A stretch of DNA of 48,877 nucleotides from Helochares maculicollis (taxonomy: Eukaryota > Arthropoda > Insecta > Coleoptera > Hydrophilidae), in NCBI GenBank assembly GCA_033557835.1, contig JAWQRO010000205.1:1-48877 (forward strand), given 5' to 3'. The notes beneath the pieces are model-generated. The model was not told the DNA's origin, searched no databases, and worked only from the letters and a program-made list of their open reading frames with translations. How positions within the stretch are numbered: the stretch's first letter is position 1; each line of letters opens with the position of its first letter. This document shows positions 22,791 to 35,241 of the stretch, piece after piece. A program made the position numbers and the translations under genes.

Positions 22791-23565
22791 TCTATAGGAT
22801 ATTAGTATCATTTTATGAATAAATCTAGGAATCCAAGTGGAAAACAATAGATTTGACAACTTCTGGTTATAAGAAGAAGAAGAAAGACAGCTTCCGGCAT
22901 TTCATTTCACTGCAATTATTAACAATTAACCATGAAGGTATTTTATACAACATTAAAATAAACGTTGTTACCTCAAAGTTTCAATATTTATTTCTTAAAA
23001 GCCTAATTTTTCATGTTATTTTAGTCCAAACATTTGTTGACAGTTGACATTTGTCGCCGGAGGCGCCTACTTGCAATTACCTACTGTTCAACAAATGCCA
23101 CTCAACTAAATCAGTTGTTTCAAACAATGCACAGAGGCTGCAAAACAAGCAGGCTTTGAACACAGTTTGGCAATAGGTCAGGCTCGAGTGCTACATAACC
23201 TAAAAGCACAAATAAAATCAAGGCACTCTGAGATTGAGACCCTCAATTGTAAACAAACGTTAAGAAATAGTGATTTATTAGAATTAGACAATGGAAATCA
23301 AGTGGGTGCAAGTCAAACAATACGAAAAAACAATAAAACAGCTTTTAGAGTATCTCAAAAACCTCTATAAAAATCTACCCAAGTCAAAAATGGCGAGATT
23401 AAAACGCAACGTAAGGTAAAAAAACCCAATATTTGGAATTGCACATGAAAATTGCATTACAAACAGGTTTAACGCCCTATCAATATTACATAAAGCAATC
23501 TAACCGAATTTATCACATATTATTTCCTGCGTTGGCCCCTTGTTATGATGTAAACATAATTTGTA
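22791..23565. other. Intergenic DNA between PPO-C and PPO-D
   Basis: AATAAA at 22818-22823 ends PPO-C. An open frame from 23119 to a TAA at 23370, readable on to 23447 beyond that stop, has a protein-like composition (KSRHSEIETLN, SDLLELDNG) but no good start codon. It may be a decayed gene fragment. I do not recognise it. Confidence 0.45.
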
Positions 23566-23899
23566 TTATCTTCGAGACCACAACTAATCAAAATTGTAAT
23601 CGTTAGAGCATTTGTGGTCGCCAATAGTACTGTATATAAATGCCAATTCGTTCCTAACGGTCTGTCAGCTTCATTCCGAAACTGGTAGAAGTTCCTTCCC
23701 TCCAATCGATTGTAGGTAAGCTCCTCTTTAACGATATATCATGTGTGGGCGTTGTACTTTCCGCTCATATTTTGTGCTTCAAAATATTTATTTGTGTAAA
23801 AAATGTTAAATTGGCGATATTTTAGTAACGATTTTGTCACCAAATTGGTAAAAACGTTTGTTTGTCTTTTCGTAATTAGCCCCTTGAAGAGAAGACAGG
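23566..23899 (+). promoter_or_regulatory. PPO-D promoter and 5' UTR
   Basis: GATA-type TTATCT (23566-23571), RUNX-type ACCACA (23577-23582) and TGTGGT (23613-23618), TATATAAA (23633-23640), then a 5' UTR intron from GTAAGC at 23716 to the acceptor ending at 23879. No composite RUNX-ETS site like that of B and C is present. Confidence 0.55.
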
Positions 23900-26708
23900 A
23901 TGACGGACAAGAAGAACCTTGTTCTGCTATTCGACAGGCCGCAAGAGCCCATCTTTGTAGCGAAAGGAAAGGACAGGACGCAATTCGACGTGCCGCCAGC
24001 GTTTCTCGTAAGTTTGTTTATTATAATCGCCAAACTTCTGCACCTTGTACCTACTGCACTGTAATTATTACCGCAACTAATCTTGTCTTGTAGACCGAAC
24101 ACTACAAGCCGTTGGGTGTGACGTTAGCGAACCGATTCGGCGAAGAGGCCGCCAATAAAGTCAGCGTCGGTGAAATTCCTCCCCCGAATTTAGGTGAAAT
24201 CACCAGCTTGGGGCGCCGTGACTACTTCTCGCTGTTCATCCCGAAGCACAGCAGAATTGCGGGAAAACTAATTGATTTGTTCATGAGTAAGTTCGATCTC
24301 GAAATTAGTTTTTCGTAGCCGATTTGATTTTATCGTTATCTAAATGCTTTAAAATTTATTTCAGAGGCTAAAAACGTGTCCGAGCTGCAATCGCTTGCCG
24401 CTTACGTCAGAGATAGGGTCAACCCTTATCTGTTCAACTACGCCCTTCACGTGGCCATACTCCATCGCCCGGACACGAAAGACATCGACGTCCCCTCGTT
24501 CGTCCATTACTTTCCAACCAAGTTCGTCGATAGCCGGGTTTTCAACCGAGCTAGGGAGGAACTCACCACCCTACCAGAAGAACAGAGGGTAAAAATAGTC
24601 TTGTCTGTTATAAATGATGTTGTTTGCCTCAAGGCGACGTATTTCCATGGGCGATCCTAACGCCCAAAGCGTTACGATAAGCCACATCGAGACTGAACTG
24701 CATAAAAATATTTTATAGAAGATTTCGTTTTAAAATTTTGATAAACAAACAATTATTTTAATTAATCAACAAATAAACCGAGTTCTAATGACAGATGCGA
24801 AGCAAGGCCGCCTTGGTATTAAAATTAAATGATTGCAAAATCGACACTCGTTTTAGGAACTCTTCGTTTCATCCCCTTGAGCTGACGAGAGCTGATTTCG
24901 CAACTCCGAACTCTTAAAGAAATATTAAAATCTCAAAGTTGTCGCTTGCGGCACGCAGCAACGTTAGTGAAAGTCAATATTTTTGTAAAACATTTCGCCC
25001 CCTGCGTTAAATGATTGTTAATCGAAGACTCAACGTTTTTATTTCCTCGCAGAAACCGATCGAAATCGAGAAGGATTACACGGCCTCAGATCTGGAGGAG
25101 GAGCATCGCTTGGCTTATTTCCGCGAGGACTTGGGAATCAACCTCCATCACTGGCATTGGCATTTGGTGTTCCCGTTCGACGCCGGGACGGACCGAGCGA
25201 TCGTCAATAAGAACAGGAGGGGCGAACTGTTCTACTACATGCACCAGCAAATCATGTCCAGATACAACATCGAGCGTTTGTGCAACAAATTGAAGCGCGT
25301 CCGCAAGTGGAACAACTGGAGGGAACCCATCCCCGAAGCGTACTTCCCCAAGCTAGACAATCTGGTAGCCAGCAGGGCTTGGCCTGCTCGAGTCGCCAAC
25401 CAAGTCATCACCGATGTCAAACGCCCCGTGGATCAACTGGACGTAGACATTGACGATTTGGAACGCTGGCGGGATAGGATTTACAACGCGATTCATTCCG
25501 GTTTCGTGCAAGACGAAAGGGGTAATCGCATCCAGCTGACGGAATTCGAAGGCATCGACGTGCTCGGCAACATCATGGAAGCGAGCGTTTTGTCCCCGAG
25601 CCAGTCGTTCTACGGAAACGTCCACAACATGCTCCACGTCGTCCTGTCGTACATCCACGACCCAGACCATCGGCACTTGGAAACGCTGAGCACGATCGGA
25701 GATTCCGCAACGGCCATGAGGGACCCAGTTTTCTACCCGCTCCACGCCTGGGTCGACGACGTCTTCCAGGAGTACAAGGCCACTTTGCCGCGGTACACCG
25801 AAGCGCAACTGAACTACCCTGGAGTGACGGTCTCGCAGATACAAATTACTTCTCAAGGGGGCAAACCGAACGAGCTGAACACCTTCTGGCAACAGAGCGA
25901 CGTCGATTTATCGCGCGGCATGGACTTCCAGCCTCGCGGCTCCGTCCTAGCCAGGTTCACGCACTTGCAACATCTGCCGTTTATGTATAATATTACCGTC
26001 AACAATTCCGGCCAGGCCCGCCAAGGCACTTGCAGGATCTTCATGGCCCCTACCGTTGATGAACGCGGAAACCCCTGGTTATACCGTGATCAAAAGAACA
26101 TGTTTATTGAAATGGATCGATTCGTCGTCAACCGTAAGTACATATCCTTCGCTTTCAATACTATAAAAGGCAGTTCCGATGAGGCTTCATAACATGAAGT
26201 GCGGCCGTAAAGCAAATTTAAGCCGATACGGTGATCTAACGATTACGTTTTTGCAGTGAAGGCAGGCCAAAACACGATCAGGCAACCATCGAGCGCTTCG
26301 ACGGTGACGATTCCGTTCGAACGTACCTTCCGTAACGTGGATGCGAACCGCCCCACCGGAGGACAAGCTTTGGACGAGTTCAACCAATGCGGATGCGGTT
26401 GGCCCCAGCACATGTTGGTGCCTAAAGGCACCCCCGAAGGCTACAGAATGCAACTCTTCGTCATGATTTCCAACTACGCCGACGACAAGGTAGACCAAGG
26501 ACCTGGTACTGCATGCGACAAGGCTTCGAGCTTCTGCAGCATTAGAGATAAGTTGTACCCCGACCGTCGCTCCATGGGTTATCCTTTCGACCGCATGCCC
26601 AGAGATGGAGTCGACACTCTCCAGCAGTTCCTCACTCCCAACATGCGAGTCCAGGACATCACTATCAGGTTCACGGATAAAGTTCTCAGGACGAGGCAAC
26701 AAAACTAG
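23900..26708 (+). CDS. Prophenoloxidase, copy D (PPO-D), 5 coding exons
   Basis: Type-3 copper phenoloxidase zymogen. Exons 23900-24007, 24094-24286, 24365-24588, 25053-26133 and 26257-26708 give 685 residues. The activation site is Arg50-Phe51 (ANRF). CuA ligands are in HHWHWH (near residues 208 and 212) and YYMHQQ. CuB ligands are in VHNMLH and FYPLHA. GCGWPQHM is intact. The single 1081-base exon 4 corresponds to five exons of PPO-A, so four adjacent introns are missing here, while both early introns are kept. It belongs with B and C by its CuB residues (ETLSTIGDSAT, FYPLH). The 464-base intron before exon 4 contains a dispersed repeat copy. A poly(A) signal AATAAA lies near 26939-26944. 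Confidence 0.95.
24719..24890 (+). repeat. Dispersed repeat, copy 2 (in a PPO-D intron)
   Basis: Same orientation as the copy in the Pex12 intron, reverse of the copy at 18762-18890. It begins GAAGATTTCGTTTTAAAATT, has the GTTCTAATGACAGATGCGA block and the GCAAGGCCGCCTTGG core at about 24802-24816, and continues through CATCCCCTTGA. Confidence 0.7.
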
Positions 26709-27634
26709 GGACGAACGACACTTCGTAATCGTTCTTCGATTTAATCCCGAGCTGTTCACATGGAATCGATTTTGTATTGCCCAAGTTAGATTTGTAATTT
26801 AAGAGAAAACATTTGTAAAGCGTTTTATTTAATTTTTACATTCTAAGGTAGATTTGTTACTAATGTATAAATTATTACAATAATTATTTATAGGTAAGAT
26901 TAGTGTGGTCTGTTACGATATTGCTTTGTCCGATTAAAAATAAAAATGCATTTAATTGAATTGCTTCATTGTTACTGTCATTTCTTGTATAGTTTAGCAG
27001 GCCATGTAAGTATGCAAAAGATTTGTTGTTAGATCTGAAGTTAGAAACAGGACTTTTAAATCAAACTTCTTTGCAAATAAGATTGTTTCTATTGGCTTGC
27101 TAATTGTGGCAATCCCATTGGTTGGTAGGACATCTCTTTGACAATTATTTTTTTAAATTATTAACGGAGTTTACGAGTGGTAAAATAGTATATTATTGCA
27201 AAAATAGCATTTATTGAATACAAGTTTATTAAAAAATTCGATTTTATTGTAAATATATATAAATATATGCAAATTTTAATAAAAAAAGACAATCTACAAT
27301 TACAAAAATACTATTGCTTCCTTGTATAAGAATATTTACTTTAATTGTACTAAAAACAATACTGAATCTACGTTCCCCTATGCCAAAAAAAATCAGATAT
27401 GCCCAAACATGAAAATTACGTTTGAAAACGAACACCTTTAATATCAAACGTCATCACGAAAATAGAAATAACCCCCAAAATCGAACCGAAAAATATCTAA
27501 AAGAAAATTTTTTGTAAAGACGGCGAAAACGAAATATAATAAAAGTGATTCGCAAATTGTAAAAAAGTAAATTCGATTCAACCCGCCAAGTTAAAATCGC
27601 AGAGATTCTACAAATTTAAAAAACGTCACGTTCG
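26709..27634. other. Convergent 3' flanks of PPO-D and Prat
   Basis: Very AT-rich, with no gene supported. A block at 26812-26890 resembles 532-605 near PPO-A. TTTATT at about 27243 is a likely Prat poly(A) signal on the minus strand. Confidence 0.6.
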
Positions 27635-29239
27635 CTACCACTCCAACCTCTTATTAATCCCTTCTGGGTATTCACCCGTTAAACAAGCAGTACAATGCCC
27701 CATATCGGGATTGCCGTTCCTGATGTTCCCTTCAACGGCGGCTACGAGCCCCTTGATGCTCAAATATTCCAAGCTGTCCGCACCTGCAAAGTGAAACGAG
27801 CAATCAAGAGAAATCGCGTTTGACGAACAACGCCCAAACTCACCGATTCGTTTGGCCAACTCGCTTGAATTCATACTGTTGGCAATCAGCTCCTCTTTAG
27901 TAGGTATATTGATCCCCATGTAGCAAGGATACTTCAACGGGGGACTGGCCACTCTGATATGCACCTCCCGAGCTCCAGCCAGCCGCAGCAGCTTGATAAT
28001 CTGCCCGATCGTGTTCCCCCTAACGATGGAATCGTCTATGAGGACGATTCGTTTTCCGGCGACGTTAACTTGGATGGGACTGAACTTTAGCGCGACGTTC
28101 AGCTGCCTCAGTCGGTCCGTAGGTTGAATGAAGGTGCGCCCCACGTAAGAATTTTTACTCAAGAGCTCAACCATGGGTATTTTCGCTTGCTTGGAGTAGC
28201 CGTAAGCAGCCGCGTTTCCCGACTCGGGCACTGAACCGACAACGTCCGCCTCTACTGGACTCTCGATGGCCAATTGAGCCCCGCATTGCGCTCTTACGGT
28301 GAAGACTTCTTGCCCTCTGAAAATGCTGTTAGGCCTGGCGAAATAGACATATTCAAAAATGCAGAAAGCTTCTTGCTTGCCGGGAGGCCTTTTGACGACG
28401 TCGATGGTTTGCACACCTTTCGTGGTCAATTCGATTATTTCCCCCGGGATTACCTCCCGGACGTACGTGCTGAACGAGAGGAAGGCGCAGGATTCGGAAG
28501 CCACGGCCCAGCCGTCCCCGCCGTCAGAATTCGCTGCAAATTTAAATTTCGTTTAGTTAATTACATTCAATTGAAAAACTCGTCGCAACGCACCTGAAAC
28601 TATTTTCCCCAAGCACAGGGGTCTATTTCCGTACGGATCTCGAACCGCATAAATCCTATCCTTCATCATAATGACAATCGAGTAGCTCAAGGGGGCCAAC
28701 TGCATCAAGTGTCGGATCCTGGCCGGCCAATCCGGGCCGTTGACCTCGTCTGTATCGGGAGGCATCAAACACAAGGCTTGCGTGATCAATTCGCTGTCGG
28801 AGTGCGTCGATAGCCCGACGCCCCTCTCGAACACCATCTGCCGCAAACTTCCGCAGTTGACCAACTCGCCATTGTGGGCGACCGCAATCGATCCGTGCAT
28901 GGAGTGCACCACAAACGGTTGGCAATTTTCCAAGTTGACGGACTTGCAGGTCGTCGAATACCTCGTGTGGCCGATCCCCAAGTGGCCGTTCAGCTTCTGC
29001 ATGTTTTCGTTGTTGAAAACGTGCTTCACCAAGCCCATGCCTTTCTTTGTGTGGAACGATCGGCCGTTGCTGGTGACGATCCCGCAGGATTCTTGGCCTC
29101 TGTGCTGCAGAGCCTCCAGGCCCATGCAGATCATTTGGGCTATGTCGGCGTTGTCCCACGGTTCGTTCGCGATGGCGGCAAAAATGGCACATTCGTGCTT
29201 TAGCTTGGGTTCCATCGTGTCTTCCGCAGCAGCAGCCAT
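27635..29239 (-). CDS. Prat: Amidophosphoribosyltransferase (PRPP amidotransferase)
   Basis: Catalyses the first committed step of purine synthesis: PRPP plus glutamine to phosphoribosylamine. It is cytosolic. Exons (minus) 29239-28594, 28533-27844 and 27783-27635 give 494 residues, normal for the animal enzyme. The N-terminal nucleophile is Cys17 (KHECAIF), so a 16-residue propeptide would be removed. The glutaminase half includes ALQHRGQES and GHTRYST. The PRPP loop is VLIDDSIVRGNTIG. The C-terminal GHCTACLTGEYP carries cysteines expected for the iron-sulphur cluster. The last intron is 60 bases, in frame and free of stops, so retaining it would insert 20 residues. The intron call follows the good GTGAGT/TTTGCAG borders and the family alignment (RIGADSLEYLS). 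Confidence 0.95.
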
Positions 29240-30387
29240 CTAAAACAAACGAATCGCGAACCTCTTTCAAAACGAAACAACTCCAGCAGTAACGGGTCAA
29301 AAGAAAATGGCTGGATTACTTCTAGAGTACGATTGTTTTTGAAGCCCAGCAAGCATTACTATTGAAAACAAATAAAATAATGCTTGATTTTTGCAAGTGC
29401 GTATTACCTTAATAAATCCGCTTGCTATCAATAAAGAGCCGACTTCTGAGGCAAGATTAATTTCAAACTGTATCAAATGGTTTCAACCAAAACTGCTTAC
29501 CTCGACGAAATTTTAAACCACGAAGCCTGCTGATCGTTCCGGTGAATGTATTTTTAACTACAGTTGCGCTATAGAATGTGCAATTAGCTAATATTTTGTA
29601 CTTACAAGCGAAATTACGAGCTCAACTCGGGGATGTACATGAGGAACGTTTTTGAGGTTATGTTAACACCTGTAGGCATCTCATGCTGCTTGTGCGAACA
29701 AGCAAGCGGTTGCACTGATTATTTCTGTGCGTTTGGTTGCCTACACTGCAGTAAGTTTTTTCAAATTTTCCACAGATTTCGTTCAGCAATTAACAGTAAT
29801 TAATGTATTGAAACTGCGGTTTACTAATAAAATCGTGTGGCTCTACCCACAACGGCTTAGTTTACAGCGATTTAACATTCCTAAATCTTGCCAATTGATC
29901 GTAGTTTCGTGGTAAATAGCGAAAACATGCGTCAAAAATTTGAATTACCCGCCATCACACTCGAGACGCAGAAACCCCAACGCGCAGATTGTTGAAGGCT
30001 CAAAAAATTTTAATTGTTTGAAATCATTGTATTATTGTCGAATTAATCGTGATTTCAGCGCTGCATTAGGTAATTATGTGCACAATTTATATCGTACTTT
30101 CGAATTAATTCGTCATCACCCTCGTTTGAGCGAAAATTTTGAATGGCGGCGTTGCAGAAACACTTTCAAAATTTTCGGCTCGATTAGGGAAGCTTCAGAT
30201 CACTTTAAAACGAGAGTTGTGTGTTTAAATCACGTAATTTATCATAAGGACACCTCTTTATCATGCAGGGTTGGTATGGTTAATCTAAAAATTGTCTGAG
30301 ATTATTTTCCAAAATTGTAGCTTGAGGGATTCTCAACCGTAACAGTTCTACCATAGCAATTGACGATCATTCTTATGTTTAGGCAAA
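29240..30387. other. Divergent upstream region of Prat and the coiled-coil gene
   Basis: This 1148-base stretch between two divergent genes has no supported coding sequence. The open frames at 29727-29915 and 29940-30299 have AT-rich, non-protein-like composition. No strong core promoter motif is visible. Confidence 0.5.
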
Positions 30388-32393
30388 ATGGAAGACGTCC
30401 CACGTGCGAACGCAAGCGGTCGGTCCACCCAGGAGAGCCAAGTAAATACGAACGGTACAGTGGACGATGTACCTGTCCCAAACATTTGCAGCACAGGCTC
30501 GGAACTGAACAGTTTAATCAGCCAGAAGCAACAAGCGCTTTGGTATTACCAGTCGTACTGTAAATGTAAGTGTATCTATAAAGATGCAGCAATTCGAGAT
30601 GCACACTAAAATTTATTTGCAGACAAAGAGCGCGATATAAAAAATATTCTGACCGATATTGAACACAAAAAAACGGAGGCAGCACTCGTAAAGGCCCAAT
30701 TAAACCGAGAAAGGGAATACAACTCGTTCCTCGGTGATCAAAAAGAAAGGTATAAATCTATTATTAGTTTGTTCGACGAAACGATCGGCTTTGAGTAAAG
30801 TTTTCGATCTTCCATTAGGGACTTGAAAGCTCTGAAGAACGTCCAAGATAACTACTTCCTTCTGTTTGACATCAAAAAGCACTTGGAGGCTTTCATCGAG
30901 TTGAAGAGAAGCAAATACGAGGAAACGTTGAAGCAACACGAAGACTGCTATGAACAAATAAGAGGCGACTACGAGAAAGCCTCGACGAGCTATGCCGCGC
31001 TCCAAAAAGCCCGCAAAGACAGCTTGAGGGTTTTAGTGGAGCTACAAACGATTGTAAAGGAGATGCGAGACACGCAGAGCCGCATCGAGCAAATCACGGA
31101 TTTGCACCGAAAGCTCTTCAATAGCACCGTGGTAAATTTCGTTGCGGCCGTAACGGAATACAATCGAAACAGAAACGCCAAAAAGGAGTTTGCAGATTTA
31201 TCGAAAAAACGGTTCCTTCTGACGCAGGAGTACCAAACAAAATGCCTCGAAGAGGAGGCGAGGCAAAGGGACGAACTCATGGGGCAGTCGGGGGATGTAT
31301 GGGATCAAGCGCCCGAACTCGCCGAAATACACCTCCCAAAGCTGGCGACTATCAGCAAGGCGCCGATTTTCGCCCCCCAGGACTTGTGTAAGTTCACGTA
31401 CTTACTTATAGATAAGTAGCAAAGTCGTTCTTTCTCCCACTCTTTAATCCTTCGATCTATTCAACGCATACCCTAGTTTTTTAAGTACGTTACGAATCTA
31501 ATCGATTAATCTTTCGATGCAGGCTCTTTGAAACTGCAAGCTCTCAAGCGTAAATACGAGGAGGAGGAAAAGAAATGCGAGGCACGACGAATCGTCGGCC
31601 TGAAGATGATGAAAAAATCCACGTCCGTCAACAAGTTCCAGGATTATTTAAACAAGTCGTTTGAAAAAATGAAGGTTGCGCACGAGCTGAACCAAAGCAG
31701 GTCGAACGGTTTCCAATCGCCGAAACCGAAGAAAATGCCCGCACCGGCCACGCAAAACATGCTGAAACCTAAGATCAAATCGAACGTGATCGTAAGGAAA
31801 AGCTCGTTTAGCAAAACCGGCGGAACGAAGAAGCCGGAAAGCGTTCCGAAGCTAAAACAGACCAACTGTACGCAGCTGAACTCGATAAAGAAAGTTAATT
31901 TTTCCACCCTAACTTTGGGGTCCGGCTCGCAGCGCCAAAAATCTGACGCTAGTGACTCTCTTTTTGCCATACCAAACCAACGGGCAAGCGGGCCGAGCTT
32001 CATGGACGACCCGATGACCGGCAGTATCGTTTTCAAAAAACCCCCGCTACCGATCGTGGAGCCCGAACAAGATTTCACGCGTGAAGAAAATGAGTCGGAG
32101 GAACCGCAGTCGCAAGATTTCATGCGCTTCATGAACGAAAGCGGGGAAAATGAAGAACCGAATGATTACATGGATGCTGGTAAGTAAATCGACGGAACTG
32201 GCGTTGCGATCGAATCGTATTATTTGATTTATTGCGGTGCTTCGTTGCAGGTGTGCTAAGTCCGATTGATGGGCATTTCTCGTTTTCTGGAAGAAACGAG
32301 TTCGGCGCTCCCGCAGCTTTTAATCCTTTTCAGATGGGGGACGACCCACAGAAGCGTCAGGACAAAGCAGGTGGGGCCATGTTTAATTTTTAG
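30388..32393 (+). CDS. Unidentified coiled-coil protein, 557 residues
   Basis: Exons 30388-30565, 30623-30749, 30819-31387, 31523-32179 and 32251-32393 join in frame. The N-terminal 35 residues are polar. From about residue 45 to 280 the sequence is heptad-like, rich in Lys, Glu, Gln and Leu, and strongly suggests a coiled coil. The middle (about 350-430) is basic and Ser/Pro-rich, and the region near 450-510 is acidic. The C-terminus has short Phe motifs (AFNPFQM, GAMFNF) that could be docking peptides. No signal peptide or membrane segment is seen. The poly(A) signal AATAAA is at 32497-32502. I do not recognise the family. The layout resembles fast-evolving meiotic or kinetochore coiled-coil proteins, such as the SIX6OS1 type, but that is only a guess. 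Confidence 0.75.
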
Positions 32394-32724
32394 TTAAATC
32401 GGGGAAACCTTGAAAATTGTGTTGATAATTAATAGTCAGTGCTTTATATTTAAGGAAGCGTTACAAAAATGTTTTGTTCATTCGTTCCATTCGTTAATAA
32501 AATTTAGGCCTCTCAGGTAGATTTTTGAAAATCCCGCCTCCGGTTTGAATTCTCTATGGACGGTTGCTTGATTTAGCAACCAATCACAGTTGCACAAATT
32601 GACAGAACTGAGCTAAGCTCTCTGATTGGTTGGTTTTGAAGGCTGAATCTGAATTAATTAAAACTCGGAATTTAACAAATTTATTTCTACCATATTTGAT
32701 TACGTTATGATATTAGATGGGTAT
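32394..32724. other. Convergent 3' flanks of the coiled-coil gene and PPO-E
   Basis: AATAAA at 32497-32502 (plus) and TTTATT at 32680-32685 (AATAAA on minus) end the two convergent transcripts. Nothing else is seen. Confidence 0.65.
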
Positions 32725-35224
32725 TCACTGCCGTTGGCGTGGTCGAACAATCTGGTTGACGTGGTTGATAGAGACGTTAGTCACTAACATGTTGGGCGTT
32801 ATGAACTGGTTTAAAGTGTCGACCCCGTCTCGGGGCATCCGATCGAATGGATAGCCCATGGAACGCCGGTCGGGGTACAACCGGTCTTTGATTCCACAGT
32901 AGCTGGCGGCGTCGTTGCAAGGCCCTGCGGTGTCTTGTTGGATTTGATCGCCTGCGATGTCCGAGATCATGACGAAAAGCTCGCATTGGTAGCCTTCGGG
33001 GCTCCCCTTGGGAATCAGCATGTGCTGGGGCCACCCGCAGCCGCAGAAATTGAACTGGGCCAGTTGGTCGCCTCCGGTCGGACGAGTCACGTCCAAATCG
33101 CGGAACGTCCTTTCAAACGGAATTGTCACCGAGGAATCGGTGGATCGTCTCTGGATGGAGTTTTGACCCGGATTCACTGCAAATGAGGGAAGAACAATTC
33201 TCCATGAGTCAGCCACTGAATTACGATCAGTTTTTGGGGCCTTACGGAGTCTTTATGCAACTGATTGACCTTTCTAAATATGTGTGTATTGAGTAGGTTT
33301 GTGGGAGAGCGGAAGCGTACTTACAATTGACTGTGAATTTGTCCAGTTCGATGAACATGTTCTTTTGGTCGCGGAAGAGCCACGAGTTTCCCCGTTCGTC
33401 CAAACGGGGGGCTAAGAAAATGCGGCAGGTGCCCTGGCGAGCGCCTCCTTGGTTATTGACGCTGATAGTGTAAGTGAAAGGATGGTGCTGCAAGTGGGTG
33501 AACCTGACCAAGACGGGGCCCCTGGGCTGGAAGTCCATGCCTCGGGAGAGGTCTACGTCGCTTTGTTGCCAGAAGGTGTTCAAAGTGTTATCTCGGCCCC
33601 CTTGCGATTGAATGACGACGTTCGTAATAGCCACTCCAGGGTAATCCAACTGAGCGGTGGTGTACCGAGGCAACGTAGCTTTATGCTCTTGGAATACGTC
33701 GTCGACAAATGCATGCCAGCGGTAGAATATGGGGTCTCGCATGGCCGTTGCGGAATCACCGATGACCCCAAACGATTCCTTAAAAAAAAGCGTAATTTTC
33801 GTTTTTCTCTCACAAACGGGAATCGAAGGACTTACCAAATGTCGGTGGTCTGGGTCGTGGATGTACGACAAAATGACGTGGCCCATATTGTGCAAGTCCC
33901 CGTAGAACGTTCTATTGGGGGATAAAATACTAGACTCGAAGATGTTGCCCAGGATGTCTATTCCTTCGTTTTCCGTCAGCTCGATACGGTTGCCGCTGGC
34001 CTAAAAAGGGCGTTGAATAGTTAAATCGGGCTAAAACTTTGCGGGATTACCTTACGTCTTGCACGAAACCGGCGTGGATTGCATCGAAAAGCCTATCGCG
34101 CCATCTCTGGAGGTCGTCGACGTCAACGGAGAGTTGGTCGACGGGTCTGTTGAGATCGGAAACGACTTGGCCTCCCACTCTAGCGGGCCAGGTTCTGCTC
34201 GCGACCAAACTGTCCAGCTTCGGGAAATAAGCTTCCTCGATCGGAGCTTTCCAGTCGTTCCAACGGGTTACCCGATTCAACTTGTTGCAGAGTCGCTCGA
34301 AATTGTACCGCGACATGATTTGCTGGTGCATGTAGTAGAACAGCTCGCCTCTGCGGTTTTTGTCGACTACTTGCCGTGCCGCCTCGAACGGGTACACCAA
34401 ATGCCAATGCCAGTGGTGGAGATTGATCCCCAAGTCTTCCCGGAAGTAAGCCAAGCGATGCTCCGTCTCCAAATTGGACGCCGTGTAGTCTATTGGAATT
34501 TCCAGCGGTGTCTGAAACGGGACAAATGCAGGAAAATGGCGTACCGACAACTTTTCGAAGCGCTTCCGGATATATTTTATGGACGATTTCATTTTTATTG
34601 ATTGAAATATGTTTGTCACTTTCGGAAATCTGGCAAAGCCGGATTAAATCAAATTATTTCATTATTATAGAGGACGATATTTTGTGGGAAACTCACCCGG
34701 CGCTCGTCGGGGACGATACTGGCTACTTCCCTGGCCCTAACGAATACCTTGCTATCGACGAACTTATCGGGAAAGAAATGCACAAACGAGGGGATGTCCA
34801 AGTCTTGGGTATCGGGGCGGTGCAGGAGGGCGACCGAGAGGGCGTAGTTGAACAGGTAGGGATTAACCCTATCCCTGGCGTAAACGGCCGTCGATTGGAG
34901 ATCGTTCACGTCCTTGGCGGCCAAGAAAACGTCGATCAATTTCCCGGCGATCCTGCGGTGTCTTGGAATGAACAAGGTGAAGTTCTCGTGGCGCCCCAAG
35001 CTCGTGGCCTCGCCTAAATCTGGGACCGGTTGGATTTCATTGACGTTGATTTTATTCGTTGCTTCCTCTCCGAATCGATTCGCTATATCGACGCCGATCG
35101 GCTTGTAACGGTCGGTTAAGAAGCTGTGCGGAACGTTGAAAATGGTGCTTTTATCACCCTTGGGCGCTAGGATCGGCTCTTGGGGCCGATCGAAGAGCAG
35201 CAGCAAATTGTGTTTATCCGCCAT
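32725..35224 (-). CDS. Prophenoloxidase, copy E (PPO-E), 5 coding exons
   Basis: Type-3 copper phenoloxidase zymogen. Exons (minus) 35224-34697, 34511-34056, 34000-33836, 33778-33325 and 33176-32725 give 684 residues. The activation site is Arg50-Phe51 (ANRF). CuA ligands are in HHWHWH and YYMHQQ. CuB ligands are in LHNMGH and FYRWHA. GCGWPQHM is intact. It groups with A and F by its CuB residues. It keeps the intron after VQD, which only A shares, but lacks the intron before RYN and the one before the LDYPG block. It is convergent with the coiled-coil gene. Its promoter side faces the 3' end of Pex19. Confidence 0.95.
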
Positions 35225-35241
35225 GACTTGCGAGCGATACC

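Noticed and set aside
25353..25892. 179-codon minus-strand frame opposite PPO-D
   Set aside because: It is a shadow of the 1081-base PPO-D exon. Similar antisense frames occur opposite the other PPO exons.
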